Positions 43,636-52,100 of a stretch of DNA of 64,000 nt are shown in pieces. The stretch is from Sphingomonas sp. Leaf22 (GTDB taxonomy: Bacteria; Pseudomonadota; Alphaproteobacteria; Sphingomonadales; Sphingomonadaceae). The stretch lies in NCBI RefSeq assembly GCF_001421715.1, contig NZ_LMKP01000012.1, forward strand, positions 374,947 through 438,946, written 5' to 3'. Position 1 is the first letter of the stretch. Every line of letters begins with the position of its first letter. The position numbers and the translations under genes are program-made. Under the pieces are notes generated by a model that saw only the letters and a list, made by a program, of their open reading frames with translations, searched no databases and was not told the origin of the DNA.

Positions 43636-44414
43636 GCGCGGTGACGACGCTGACGTGGTGCTGGCGGATCGACCGGCGCGACGGGGTGACGATCGGGCTG
43701 ACGGCGCATGACCGCGATCTGGTGGTCGATGGGCTGTCGTATCGCGCCGCGCCGGGGATGGTGCCGTCGGCGATCGTGCGCGACGATACGCTCGACGCAC
43801 CGGTGATGGCGATCGAGGGGGCGCTGTCGCACGGCGCGATCGGGGCGCGGGATTTGCTGGCCGGCCGCTATGACGGCGCGCGGGTGGCGGTGTTCGCGGT
43901 CGATTGGGACGCGCCGGGCGTGCCGGTGCCGGTCGCGACCGGGCGGATCGGCGGGGTCGAGATGCGGCGCGGGAGTTTCTCGGCGGAGCTGCTGGGGGGT
44001 GAGGTGCGGCTGGATGCGCCGGTGGTCGAGGCGACGTCGCCGGGGTGCCGGGCGACGCTGGGGGATCGCAGGTGCCGGGTGGCGATGGCGGGGCGGCGGC
44101 GGATGGTGCGGGTGACGGCGCAGGAGGGCGCGCGGCTGTCGCTGGCGGGCGGGGCGGGGTTTGCGCGCGGGCGGCTGCGGTGGATCGGCGGTGCCAATGG
44201 CGGGCTGTCGGCGGTGATTCTTGCCGGGGATGGCGATGGCGTGACGCTGGAACTGCCGCCGCGCTTCGATGGGGTGGGGGCGCTGGTCGAGATCGCCGAG
44301 GGGTGCGACGGGACGCTGGCGACCTGTCGCGACCGGTTCGGCAATGTCGCGAATTTTCGGGGCGAGCCGTATCTGCCGGGGATCGACCTGCTGACGCGCT
44401 ATCCGGGGGCATGA
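43632..44414 (+). CDS. GTA ORFg13: DUF2163 tail hub protein
   Basis: 260 residues overlapping ORFg12. Starts TLTWCWRIDRRDGVTIGLTAHDRDLVVDGLSYRAAPG, typical of DUF2163, and has conserved cysteines in SPGCRATLGDRRC and GCDGTLATCRDRFGNVANFRGEPYLPG. These cysteines fit the cluster-binding site reported, from memory, for the RcGTA hub. It forms the base of the tail below the tube. Confidence 0.9.
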   Translation: MSAVTTLTWCWRIDRRDGVTIGLTAHDRDLVVDGLSYRAAPGMVPSAIVRDDTLDAPVMAIEGALSHGAIGARDLLAGRYDGARVAVFAVDWDAPGVPVPVATGRIGGVEMRRGSFSAELLGGEVRLDAPVVEATSPGCRATLGDRRCRVAMAGRRRMVRVTAQEGARLSLAGGAGFARGRLRWIGGANGGLSAVILAGDGDGVTLELPPRFDGVGALVEIAEGCDGTLATCRDRFGNVANFRGEPYLPGIDLLTRYPGA

Positions 44415-44770
44415 GCGCGCTCGAACGGGCGCGCAGCGTCGTGGGCGTGCGGTTCCGGCGGCAGGGTCGGGGCGAAGGCGGGTTCGACTGTGTCGGGCTG
44501 GTCGGCTGGGCGCATGGGGTCGACGTGCCGGCGGATTATCCCGGACGCAGCGGCGATGCGACGCGGGTCGCGGCGGTGCTGGCGGCGGCGGGGTTTCGGC
44601 GGGTCGATCGGGCGATGGCCGGCGACGTGCTGCTGCTGCTGAGCGGGCCGGGGCAGTTGCATCTGGGGCTGTCGACCGGGGGTGGCATCCTGCACGCCGA
44701 TGCGGTGGCGCGGCGCGTGGTCGAGCGGCGCGACGTGCCGTGGCCGATCCTGAGCATCTGGCGGAAATAG
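44411..44770 (+). CDS. GTA ORFg14: NlpC/P60 peptidase
   Basis: 119 residues from ATG 44411 (ATGA overlap). The catalytic Cys is in GGFDCVGLVGWAHG and the His in GQLHLGLSTGGGILHAD. It should cleave cell-wall peptide stems during DNA delivery. No signal peptide, as expected for a tail-associated enzyme. Confidence 0.9.
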   Translation: MSALERARSVVGVRFRRQGRGEGGFDCVGLVGWAHGVDVPADYPGRSGDATRVAAVLAAAGFRRVDRAMAGDVLLLLSGPGQLHLGLSTGGGILHADAVARRVVERRDVPWPILSIWRK

Positions 44771-44779
44771 GAGGGATAT

Positions 44780-46894
44780 ATGGCGACGGTGGTGCTGACC
44801 GTGGTGGGTGGCGCGATTGCGGGGCCGATCGGCGCGGCGCTGGGCGCGATGGCCGGGCGGGCGATCGACGACCAGCTGTTCGCCGGGCCGCCGCGCGAGG
44901 GGCCGCGGCTGCGCGAATTGCAGGTGCAGCTGTCGAGCTATGGCGCGGCGATCCCGAAGCTGTTCGGGACGATGCGGGTGGCGGGGACGGTGATCTGGGC
45001 GACCGACCTGCGCGAGGCGGGGACGACCAGTGGCAAGGGATCGTCGCGGGTGCGGCAATACAGCTATTCCGCGTCGTTCGCAGTGGCGCTGTCGGCACGG
45101 CCGATCCGGGGAATCGGGCGGATCTGGGCCGAGGGCAAGCTGTTGCGCGGGGCGGCGGGCGACTGGAAGACGCGGACCGGGTTCCGCTGGTATCCGGGGG
45201 ATGAGGCGCAAGCGCCCGATCCGCTGATCGAGAGCATCGTCGGGATCGGCAACGCCCCGGCGCATCGTGGGCTGGCCTATGCCGTGTTCGAGGATCTGGC
45301 GCTGGCCGATTTCGGCAATCGGATTCCGTCGCTGACCTTCGAGGTCATGGCGGACGATGCGCCGGTACCGGTCGGGCGCATCGCCGAGGCGCTGGGCGAT
45401 GGCGCGATCCGGGCGGAGACCGCCGGGCCGGTGCTGATCGGCTATGCCGCGAGCGGGGCGCGGGTGCGCGATGCGGTGGCGGCGCTGGTCGATCCGCTGG
45501 GCGGGTGGTATGCGCCCGACGGCGAGGGCACGCTGCTGCGGATCGGCGGCGGGCCGGTGCGAACGATCCGCGACGATGGCCCGGCAGGCGAAGCGCCCGA
45601 ATGGCGGCGGCCGCCGACGACCCCGAGCGACGTCGCCATCGCCTATCACGATGTCGCGCGCGATTATCAGGCGGGCGTGCAGCAGGTGCTGCGGCCCGGC
45701 GGTGCGCGGAGCATGCTGCGGGTCGAGTTGCCGGCGGTGCTGGATGCGGCGGGTGCGGCGAAAATCGCGGGCGATATCGCCGCGCGCGCGGTGCTGGCGG
45801 GGGAGGTGCGGACGGTCGTGCTCGACTGGCGTGCGATCGATGTCGCACCGGGCGACCGGGTGACGATCGCGGGCGAGGCGGGATCGTGGCGGGTGCGACG
45901 GACCCGGATCGAGGCGATGCGGATGACCATCGAACTGGTGCGGATCGCGGCGGCGACCCTGCCGGCCCCGGCGGCGGTCGGGCAGCCGCGACTGGCGGCG
46001 GACGTGGTCGCGGGCCGGACGCGGCTGATGCTGGTCGAGCTGCCGGCCGACGCGGGCGACAGCGTGCCGGCGATTGCGGCGGCGGCGGCGGGAACGCAGG
46101 CGGGCTGGCGGCGGGCAATGTTGCTGACGGGCGACGATGCCGGTGGCTGGAGCGAGATCGGCGACAGCGCGGCACCGGCGGTGATCGGCACCGTCACCGT
46201 GCCGCCCGGACCGGCGAGTGCGCTGATCGAGGACCGGACGAATGGCGTCGAGGTCGCGTTGCTGCACGACGCGATGACGCTGACCGGGATCGATGCGGCG
46301 GCGATCGACCGTGGCGGCAATGCGGCGCTGATCGGCGACGAAATCGTGCAGTTCGCGCGGGCCGAGCGGATCGGGGCGGCACGCTGGCGGCTGTCGGGAC
46401 TGTGGCGCGGTCGGCGTGGAACCGCGGCGGCGATGGCCGGGCACGTGGCGGGCGAGGCCTTCTTCCTGTTGGACGCAGCGACGCTGCGGCGGATCGACGA
46501 GCCTGTACCGGCGGTGGGACGAACGGTGACGGCGATGGCGGTGGGGATCGCCGCCGACGACGTCACCACCGCGACCATCGTTCCGGCAGGACGCGGGCTG
46601 GTGCCGCCCGCGCCGGTCCACCTGACGGCCGAGATGCGGGAGAATATGCTCGAATTGCGCTGGATACGGTGCGCGCGGGGTGTGGTGGCGTGGCGCGACG
46701 GCGTCGAGGTGCCGATCGGCGAGGAGCGCGAGGCGTATCGCGTCACGCTGGGCGGTACGCGGACCATCGAGATCGCCGAGCCGCTGCTGCGCGTCGCGCT
46801 GCCGACGATGCCGCTGACCATCGAGGTTCGCCAGATCGGCATTCATGGCCCGTCGGGCGCGGCGACGACAATCTATCGACCGGAGACGAGATGA
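44780..46894 (+). CDS. GTA ORFg15-like megatron / host-specificity protein (short form)
   Basis: 704 residues, much shorter than the roughly 1300 of RcGTA ORFg15. The N-terminus (VVGGAIAGPIGAALGAMAGRAIDDQLF, RLRELQVQLSSYGAAIPKLFGTMRVAGTVIWATDLRE) and LADFGNRIPSLTFEV are the family's conserved start. The glycoside-hydrolase-like TIM barrel that normally follows is absent. It forms the spike or receptor contact at the tail tip. ATGA overlap with the DUF2793 gene. Confidence 0.88.
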   Translation: MATVVLTVVGGAIAGPIGAALGAMAGRAIDDQLFAGPPREGPRLRELQVQLSSYGAAIPKLFGTMRVAGTVIWATDLREAGTTSGKGSSRVRQYSYSASFAVALSARPIRGIGRIWAEGKLLRGAAGDWKTRTGFRWYPGDEAQAPDPLIESIVGIGNAPAHRGLAYAVFEDLALADFGNRIPSLTFEVMADDAPVPVGRIAEALGDGAIRAETAGPVLIGYAASGARVRDAVAALVDPLGGWYAPDGEGTLLRIGGGPVRTIRDDGPAGEAPEWRRPPTTPSDVAIAYHDVARDYQAGVQQVLRPGGARSMLRVELPAVLDAAGAAKIAGDIAARAVLAGEVRTVVLDWRAIDVAPGDRVTIAGEAGSWRVRRTRIEAMRMTIELVRIAAATLPAPAAVGQPRLAADVVAGRTRLMLVELPADAGDSVPAIAAAAAGTQAGWRRAMLLTGDDAGGWSEIGDSAAPAVIGTVTVPPGPASALIEDRTNGVEVALLHDAMTLTGIDAAAIDRGGNAALIGDEIVQFARAERIGAARWRLSGLWRGRRGTAAAMAGHVAGEAFFLLDAATLRRIDEPVPAVGRTVTAMAVGIAADDVTTATIVPAGRGLVPPAPVHLTAEMRENMLELRWIRCARGVVAWRDGVEVPIGEEREAYRVTLGGTRTIEIAEPLLRVALPTMPLTIEVRQIGIHGPSGAATTIYRPETR

Positions 46895-47394
46895 TGACCG
46901 AACAGACCAGCCGCCTGTCGCTGCCGCTGCTGCACGCCTCGCAGGCGCAGAAGGAAATGACGCACAACGAGGCGCTGACCCTGATCGACATGCTGTTGCA
47001 TGGATGCGTCGCCGGGGTCGCGGAGGACACGCCGCCGACGAATGCGACGGTCGGAACCTGCTGGATCGTCGGGGCGATGCCGACCGGTGCATGGGCGGGG
47101 AAAGCGCGGCATCTCGCGGGGATGACGGCGGGCGGATGGCGGTTCGCAGGTCCGCGCGACGGCATGCGGCTCTGGTGGTCCGCCAGCGAAACGACCGTGG
47201 AGTTCCGCGGGGGTGCGTGGCGCATCGGCGACCTGCGCGGTACGCGATTGACGATCGACGGGGTGCCGGTGATTGGATCGCAACGCGCTGCCATCGCAGG
47301 CGCAGAGGGCGGTTCGGTCCGTGACGAAGAGGCGCGCAAGACGTTGTCGGCGGTGCTGGCGGCGCTGCGCGGGCATGGGCTGATCGCCACCTGA
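46891..47394 (+). CDS. DUF2793 protein at the end of the GTA cluster
   Basis: 167 residues from ATG 46891. LSLPLLHASQAQKEMTHNEALTLIDMLLH is the DUF2793 signature, followed by a TVGTCWIVG and AWAGKARHLAGMTAGGWRFAGPRDGMRLW block. It is common at the end of sphingomonad GTA or tail gene clusters and is probably a fibre or tail accessory. Confidence 0.88.
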   Translation: MMTEQTSRLSLPLLHASQAQKEMTHNEALTLIDMLLHGCVAGVAEDTPPTNATVGTCWIVGAMPTGAWAGKARHLAGMTAGGWRFAGPRDGMRLWWSASETTVEFRGGAWRIGDLRGTRLTIDGVPVIGSQRAAIAGAEGGSVRDEEARKTLSAVLAALRGHGLIAT

Positions 47395-47501
47395 TTCCGT
47401 TGTAATCGTGCAACACCGCAGATTTTGTGCGCTTGCGTGGAAACTAACGCTTCGATACTTGGTTTGCGCTGTCTGTAGGACAACTGTGAAAGGGGACTAG
47501 A

Positions 47502-48623
47502 ATGCGGAAGCTTGCCGTCACATTGGCGCTCGCGACCACTGCGCTCGCAACTCCCGCCCTCGCCCGCGACAACGCGTGGTATGTGGGTGTGGAAGGCGGC
47601 GCAATGATCGTCGAAGATATCGACTATGATCTGACCACGCCGGCCGGTGGCGTTACCACCGTCGACAGCAACTATGGCTACGACGTCGGTGGCACCGTCG
47701 GTTACGATTTCGGTGCGCTGCGCATCGAAACCGAAGTTGCGTACAAGAGCGCAAGCGTCGACGAACTGCGTACCACCGGTTCGATCGCAACCGGCGCATC
47801 GACGTCGGTCGGCGCAGGCACGTATAGCGGCGGTGGCCGTACCTCGGCGCTGTCGTTCATGGCGAATGCCCTGCTCGACTTCGGCGATGACGATGCCATC
47901 AGCGGCTTCGTCGGTGGCGGTGCCGGTGTCGCGCGCGTCAAGGCGCACGATTATCGGGTGAACAACAACTTCGCGGCGCTCGATGATTCGGACACCGTGT
48001 TCGCATGGCAGGCTTTGGCGGGTATCCGTGCGCCGCTGAGCGAAAATGTCGATGTTTCGCTGAAGTATCGCTTCTTCAACGCCGATGACGTTCGCCTCGT
48101 GAACGTTCGTGGCGTCGGCTATGACGGTCGTTTCCGGTCGCACAGCCTGCTGGGTGGCCTGACCTTCAACTTCGGTGCGCCGACCCCGCCGCCGCCGGCT
48201 CCGCTGCCGCCGGAACCGGTTGCTCCGCCGCCGCCTGCTCCGGTGCCGGAACCGGTTGCGCCGGTCGTTACCTGCACCCCGGGACCGTACATCGTGTTCT
48301 TCGAATGGGATAAGTCGGACGTCACGCCGGAAGCGGCTGGCATTCTCGACAACGCCATCTCGAACTACCAGTCGTGCGGCAACGCCCAGGTGATGCTGGC
48401 AGGCTTCACCGACCGTTCGGGTTCGGCCCAGTACAACGTCGGTCTGTCGCAGCGTCGCGCTGATGCCGTCCGTGCGTACATGGAAGGCCGTGGCATCTCG
48501 GGTGGTACGATCTCGACCGAAGCGTTCGGTGAAGCGCGTCCGCGCGTCGAAACCGCCGATGGCGTCCGCGAACTGCAGAACCGTCGCGTGGAAATCACCT
48601 ACGGTCCGGGTTCGGGCATGTAA
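47502..48623 (+). CDS. OmpA-family outer membrane protein
   Basis: 373 residues. Sec signal (LAVTLALATTALATPALA), an eight-strand barrel region (about 22-225), a Pro-rich hinge of repeated PPPAPLPPEPV units near 229-250, and a C-terminal OmpA-like peptidoglycan-binding domain (YIVFFEWDKSDVTPEAAGIL, GFTDRSGSAQYNVGLSQRRADAVRAYM). It anchors the outer membrane to the wall. It has GAAAGGGGAC upstream and is followed by a strong terminator. Codon choice differs from its neighbours (more T-ended codons), as in highly expressed genes. Confidence 0.95.
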   Translation: MRKLAVTLALATTALATPALARDNAWYVGVEGGAMIVEDIDYDLTTPAGGVTTVDSNYGYDVGGTVGYDFGALRIETEVAYKSASVDELRTTGSIATGASTSVGAGTYSGGGRTSALSFMANALLDFGDDDAISGFVGGGAGVARVKAHDYRVNNNFAALDDSDTVFAWQALAGIRAPLSENVDVSLKYRFFNADDVRLVNVRGVGYDGRFRSHSLLGGLTFNFGAPTPPPPAPLPPEPVAPPPPAPVPEPVAPVVTCTPGPYIVFFEWDKSDVTPEAAGILDNAISNYQSCGNAQVMLAGFTDRSGSAQYNVGLSQRRADAVRAYMEGRGISGGTISTEAFGEARPRVETADGVRELQNRRVEITYGPGSGM

Positions 48624-48654
48624 TTCAGCTTCTTCATCGAAGCAGAATTCTCGG

Positions 48655-48684
48655 AAGGGAGGTCGGGCAACCGGCCTCCCTTTT
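48655..48684 (+). terminator. Intrinsic terminator of the OmpA-type gene
   Basis: A 12-base stem (AAGGGAGGTCGG with CCGGCCTCCCTT, one G-T pair) with loop GCAA, followed by TTTT. Located 31 bases after the stop codon. Confidence 0.85.
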
Positions 48685-49033
48685 CGTTTGTGCGCCCTGG
48701 TTCGCGAGACCTTTGCGAACGTCCTTTATCGGTACCGGGAGAAGGCGTTGGCCCGCCAAGGTCGAACTCCATCACCTTTGGTTGCGCTTACCCTTCGCCG
48801 CCTTCAGCGTTTTTCCCTCGCCCGGCGGGAGAGGGAGGGAGTGGCGCAGCCGTGGAAAGGTGAGGGCGATCATATTCGATCGAAAGCGATTCCAAGGGGA
48901 CGCCGGTACCCCACGAAAACGTCTTTCCGACTGGATCGAGGTCTCTGCCGGGGCGCAGCGGGGATCGGACTCGGTTCGGGACTTGCGCAAAGGTCTCGCC
49001 TGGCGAGGTACGGTCTGAATCAGGAGAGGGGCT
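48685..49033. other. Gap without a gene
   Basis: About 350 bases between the OmpA terminator and the phosphotransferase. It has G-rich stretches similar to family C (CCCTCGCCCGGCGGGAGAGGG near 48810). No coding sequence or RNA gene is recognised. Confidence 0.4.
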
Positions 49034-49843
49034 ATGGACGAGCGTGAAACCGCCTGCGCACCGGTCGAGGTGCCATCGGCGTTCGCCGCCGATGTCGCCG
49101 GCTATCGCTGGTCGCGGGACGGCGTCGGCGAGTCGGGGGCGACGATCTACCGGCTACACGGCAAAGCAGGCGTGCCCGAACGCTTCCTGAAACACGGCCA
49201 TGGCACGGTTGCCGACGATATCGTCGATGAACTGGTCCGGTTACGCTGGCTGGCCGGCCGGATCGCGGTGCCGGCCCTCGTGCGTTGCGAGGCGACGGCC
49301 GATACGGCGTGGCTGTTGACGACGGCGCTGCCGGGACGCACGGCGTGGCAGATTCTCGACACCGAACCGGAGCGTGCCGACGAATTGGTCGATGCGCTGG
49401 TGGATTTCCTGCGGTCGTTCCATGCCATTCCGGTCAGCGACTGTCCGTTCGATAGCGGGCATGGCGTTCGACTTGCGGCGGCGCGTGCGCGGATCGATGC
49501 CGGGCTGGTCGACGAAGCCGATTTCGACGACGCGCGGCAGGGCTGGAGCGCCGGGCAGGTTTGGGACGCGATGGGGCGGTTGCTGCCGTTGTCGCCCGAT
49601 GCGGTCGTGACCCATGGCGATTTCTCGCTCGACAATGTGCTGATCGACGGGGGGCGGGTGGTCGGCTGCATCGATTTAGGTCGGGTTGGGGTCGCGGATC
49701 GCTATCAGGATCTGGCGATCCTCGGCCATGGTCTGGACGAATTCGATGCGGCACTGACCCGGCGGATGTTCGACCGCTACGGCATCGCCAAGCCCGAGCA
49801 GCGCAAGATCGATTTTCATCTGCTGCTCGATGAACTGTTCTGA
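49034..49843 (+). CDS. APH(3')-family aminoglycoside O-phosphotransferase
   Basis: 269 residues from ATG 49034, with CAGGAGAGGG upstream. It has the protein-kinase-like APH fold: the nucleotide loop with the conserved Lys region ERFLKHGHG, the catalytic VVTHGDFSLDNVLID and the metal-binding CIDLGRVGVADRYQDLAIL, and the C-terminal HLLLDELF typical of APH(3'). By family, it phosphorylates the 3'-hydroxyl of kanamycin/neomycin-type aminoglycosides. Codon use matches the core genome and no mobile element adjoins it, so it looks like an intrinsic chromosomal gene; substrate is unproven. Confidence 0.85.
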   Translation: MDERETACAPVEVPSAFAADVAGYRWSRDGVGESGATIYRLHGKAGVPERFLKHGHGTVADDIVDELVRLRWLAGRIAVPALVRCEATADTAWLLTTALPGRTAWQILDTEPERADELVDALVDFLRSFHAIPVSDCPFDSGHGVRLAAARARIDAGLVDEADFDDARQGWSAGQVWDAMGRLLPLSPDAVVTHGDFSLDNVLIDGGRVVGCIDLGRVGVADRYQDLAILGHGLDEFDAALTRRMFDRYGIAKPEQRKIDFHLLLDELF

Positions 49844-49850
49844 CACGCGG

Positions 49851-50582
49851 TCAGGCCGGTTCGGCAAGGGCGGTGGCCAGCCAGTCGGGGCGGAGCGCCT
49901 CGCCGAGATCGTCGATCCGGCGATGTTCGACCGCCAGCCCGAGGGCTTCGTGGATGAAGCGGGTGCGCGGACCGGGGGTCACGGTCGGGACGACGACCAG
50001 CCGGCGGTTGACGGTCGAGCGATAGTTCATCCGCGCCGTATTTTCCTGTCCGACGTAGCAGCCCTTGGTAAAGCTGACCCCGTTCAGTTCGCGGGCGTTG
50101 CATTCGAGCCAGAGCGTCTGCCCGTCGCCCAGTTCGGCGCGGCCCTCGGTCACGCCATGGCGTAACCGATGCCCGGTCCAGCCGTGCGCCGGATCGCCCG
50201 GCGCGTTGATCCAGCGATAGCCGAGGCCGGCGAGCCGGGGATCGGGGATGCCGCGTCCGCCGCCGTACGACCAGTGCACGCCGGCATCGCTGCGCTCGAT
50301 CGTTACCGTCCGTCGCAATCGGTACAGTGTCAGCCGTTTGGCGAGCGCATCGGCAGCGTCGGCTTCGCAATCGACGAGAATGGCGTCGTCGTCGGCCCAC
50401 AGGAGGAAGTCGAACAGCACCTTGCCCTGCGCGCTCAGCAGCGCCGCCCATTGCGGGGTGTCGGGCGTGACCGCTGCCATGTCCTGCGTCACCAGCCCTT
50501 GTAGAAAGGGGCGTGCTTCGTCGCCCGCGATGCGCAGCACGGCGCGGTCGGCAAGCCAGGTTCCGGGGGTGGTAACGGTCAT
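49851..50582 (-). CDS. ygfZ: Folate-binding protein YgfZ (GcvT-like)
   Basis: 243 residues from ATG 50582; TTG 50588 is an alternative. The diagnostic KGCYVGQEN motif near residue 190 and the N-terminal FLQGLVTQDM are present. It supports assembly or repair of iron-sulfur enzymes with tetrahydrofolate. It is divergent from pyrC, and both starts share a 45-base region, so the promoters must overlap. Confidence 0.92.
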   Translation of the reverse strand: MTVTTPGTWLADRAVLRIAGDEARPFLQGLVTQDMAAVTPDTPQWAALLSAQGKVLFDFLLWADDDAILVDCEADAADALAKRLTLYRLRRTVTIERSDAGVHWSYGGGRGIPDPRLAGLGYRWINAPGDPAHGWTGHRLRHGVTEGRAELGDGQTLWLECNARELNGVSFTKGCYVGQENTARMNYRSTVNRRLVVVPTVTPGPRTRFIHEALGLAVEHRRIDDLGEALRPDWLATALAEPA

Positions 50583-50627
50583 GGTCAACAGGTAGGACGG
50601 CCCACCCCCTGGCTACAAGAGGCGGCA

Positions 50628-51959
50628 ATGGTGACCTTCGATACCAAGCTTACCGGTGGCACGGTCCACCTTCCCGGCGGCCCGGCGCGCGTCGATATCG
50701 GCATTACCGACGGCCGCATCGCCGGTATCGGTGTGGCGGGCGATGCCGGCGAGACGATCGACTGCACCGGGCTCGACATCCTGCCCGGCGTCATCGACAC
50801 GCAGGTTCATTTCCGCGAGCCGGGACTGGAGCACAAGGAAGACCTTGCCAGCGGATCGATCGCGGCGGTGATGGGCGGGGTGACCGCGGTGTTCGAAATG
50901 CCGAACACCAAGCCGGCGACCGATACCGAGGAAGCGATCGCCGACAAGCTCGCCCGTGCAAAGGGGCGGATGTATTGCGATCACGCCTTCTATGTCGGGG
51001 CGACCGCGCGCAACGCGCATCATCTCGACGAACTGGAGCGGTTGCCGGGCACGGCCGGCGTCAAGATCTTCATGGGATCGTCGACCGGCGATTTGCTGGT
51101 GTCGGAGGATGACGATCTGCTGCGCGTGTTGCGATCGGGTCAGCGTCGCGTCGCGATCCATGCCGAGGACGAGATGCGGATGATCGCCCGCGAGGGCGAG
51201 CGGGTGAGCGGCGATCCGGCCTCGCACCCGGTGTGGCGCGACGACGAAAGCGCGCTGATCGCGACGACGCGCATCCTGCGGCTGGCGCGGGAAGCGGGGC
51301 GGCGGGTGCATGTGCTGCATGTGACGACGCCCGCCGAGCTGGAATTGCTGGGCGCGAACAAGGACATCGCGTCGTGCGAGGTAACGCCGCAGCATCTGAC
51401 GCTTGCCGGAGAGGACGCCTATCCGCGGCTGGGCACCTATGCGCAGATGAACCCGCCGATCCGGTCGGGCGCGCATCGCGACGGGCTGTGGTTCTGGCTC
51501 AACCAGGGGGTGCCCGACGTGATCGGTTCGGACCATGCGCCGCATACGATCGAGGAAAAGGCGAAGCGTTATCCCGCGACGCCGAGCGGGATGCCGGGGG
51601 TGCAGACGCTGCTGCCGCTGTTGCTCAACCATGTCGCCGAAGGGCGGCTGATGCTGCCGCGGCTGATCGATCTCACCAGCGCCGGCGCGCAGCGGATTTT
51701 CGGGTTGGCGGGCAAGGGGCGGATCGCGTTCGGCTATGACGCCGATTTCACCGTCGTCGATCTGAAGCGGCGCTGGACGGTCGAGGAAAGCTGGCTGGCG
51801 TCGCGTGCCGGCTGGTCGCCGTTCACCGGCGATACGCTGACCGGGCGGCCGGTCGGGACCATCGTGCGCGGGCGGACCGCGATGTGGGAAGCGGAACTGG
51901 TCGGGGACGCGCTGGGCGCGCCGGTCCGGTTCGAATCGACCGCGTTTCGGGGCTGTTGA
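50628..51959 (+). CDS. pyrC: Dihydroorotase
   Basis: 443 residues. Amidohydrolase motifs: VIDTQVHFREPGLEHKED (residues 55-72), the candidate carboxylated Lys in GVKIFMGSSTG, the zinc His regions AIHAEDE and VLHVTTPAE, and the Asp in VIGSDHAPHT. The usual DxHxH is DxQxH (Q59), as in a subgroup of dihydroorotases. It converts carbamoyl-aspartate to dihydroorotate. Not next to pyrB, so its pathway role is by homology. Confidence 0.88.
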   Translation: MVTFDTKLTGGTVHLPGGPARVDIGITDGRIAGIGVAGDAGETIDCTGLDILPGVIDTQVHFREPGLEHKEDLASGSIAAVMGGVTAVFEMPNTKPATDTEEAIADKLARAKGRMYCDHAFYVGATARNAHHLDELERLPGTAGVKIFMGSSTGDLLVSEDDDLLRVLRSGQRRVAIHAEDEMRMIAREGERVSGDPASHPVWRDDESALIATTRILRLAREAGRRVHVLHVTTPAELELLGANKDIASCEVTPQHLTLAGEDAYPRLGTYAQMNPPIRSGAHRDGLWFWLNQGVPDVIGSDHAPHTIEEKAKRYPATPSGMPGVQTLLPLLLNHVAEGRLMLPRLIDLTSAGAQRIFGLAGKGRIAFGYDADFTVVDLKRRWTVEESWLASRAGWSPFTGDTLTGRPVGTIVRGRTAMWEAELVGDALGAPVRFESTAFRGC

Positions 51960-52100
51960 AGCGGGGAGGGCGATCGGGTCGGCGTCGCCCCGGACGTGAT
52001 CCGGGGCGCTCCTGGTGGTTCCTCTACCCCGCGTCGTCGGTCGGGCTTTGCCCGCCGGCCGGGTTCGGGCGAGTCCGGCAGTTGCGGGCCGCCCTTTCCC

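Larger units (their letters stand above)
32480..47394 (+). mobile_element. Gene transfer agent structural cluster (RcGTA-like)
   Basis: A run of about 18 same-strand genes reproduces the RcGTA order: small and large terminase, portal, prohead protease, major capsid, connector, DUF3168, tail tube, two chaperone genes, tape measure, ORFg12 with DUF2460, ORFg13 with DUF2163, NlpC/P60 and ORFg15-like genes, then a DUF2793 gene. There is no integrase, replication or lysis gene, and base composition equals the core genome, as expected for a vertically kept GTA rather than a prophage. Departures from the RcGTA plan are given at the genes. Confidence 0.88.

Noticed and set aside
41248..44412. 1054-residue minus-strand frame
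   Set aside because: Antisense of ORFg12-g13; composition biased, no domain.
32480..47394. Complete temperate prophage
   Set aside because: No integrase, repressor, replication or lysis genes; order and composition fit a gene transfer agent.
44399..47416. 1005-residue minus-strand frame
   Set aside because: Antisense of ORFg14-g15; no domain.
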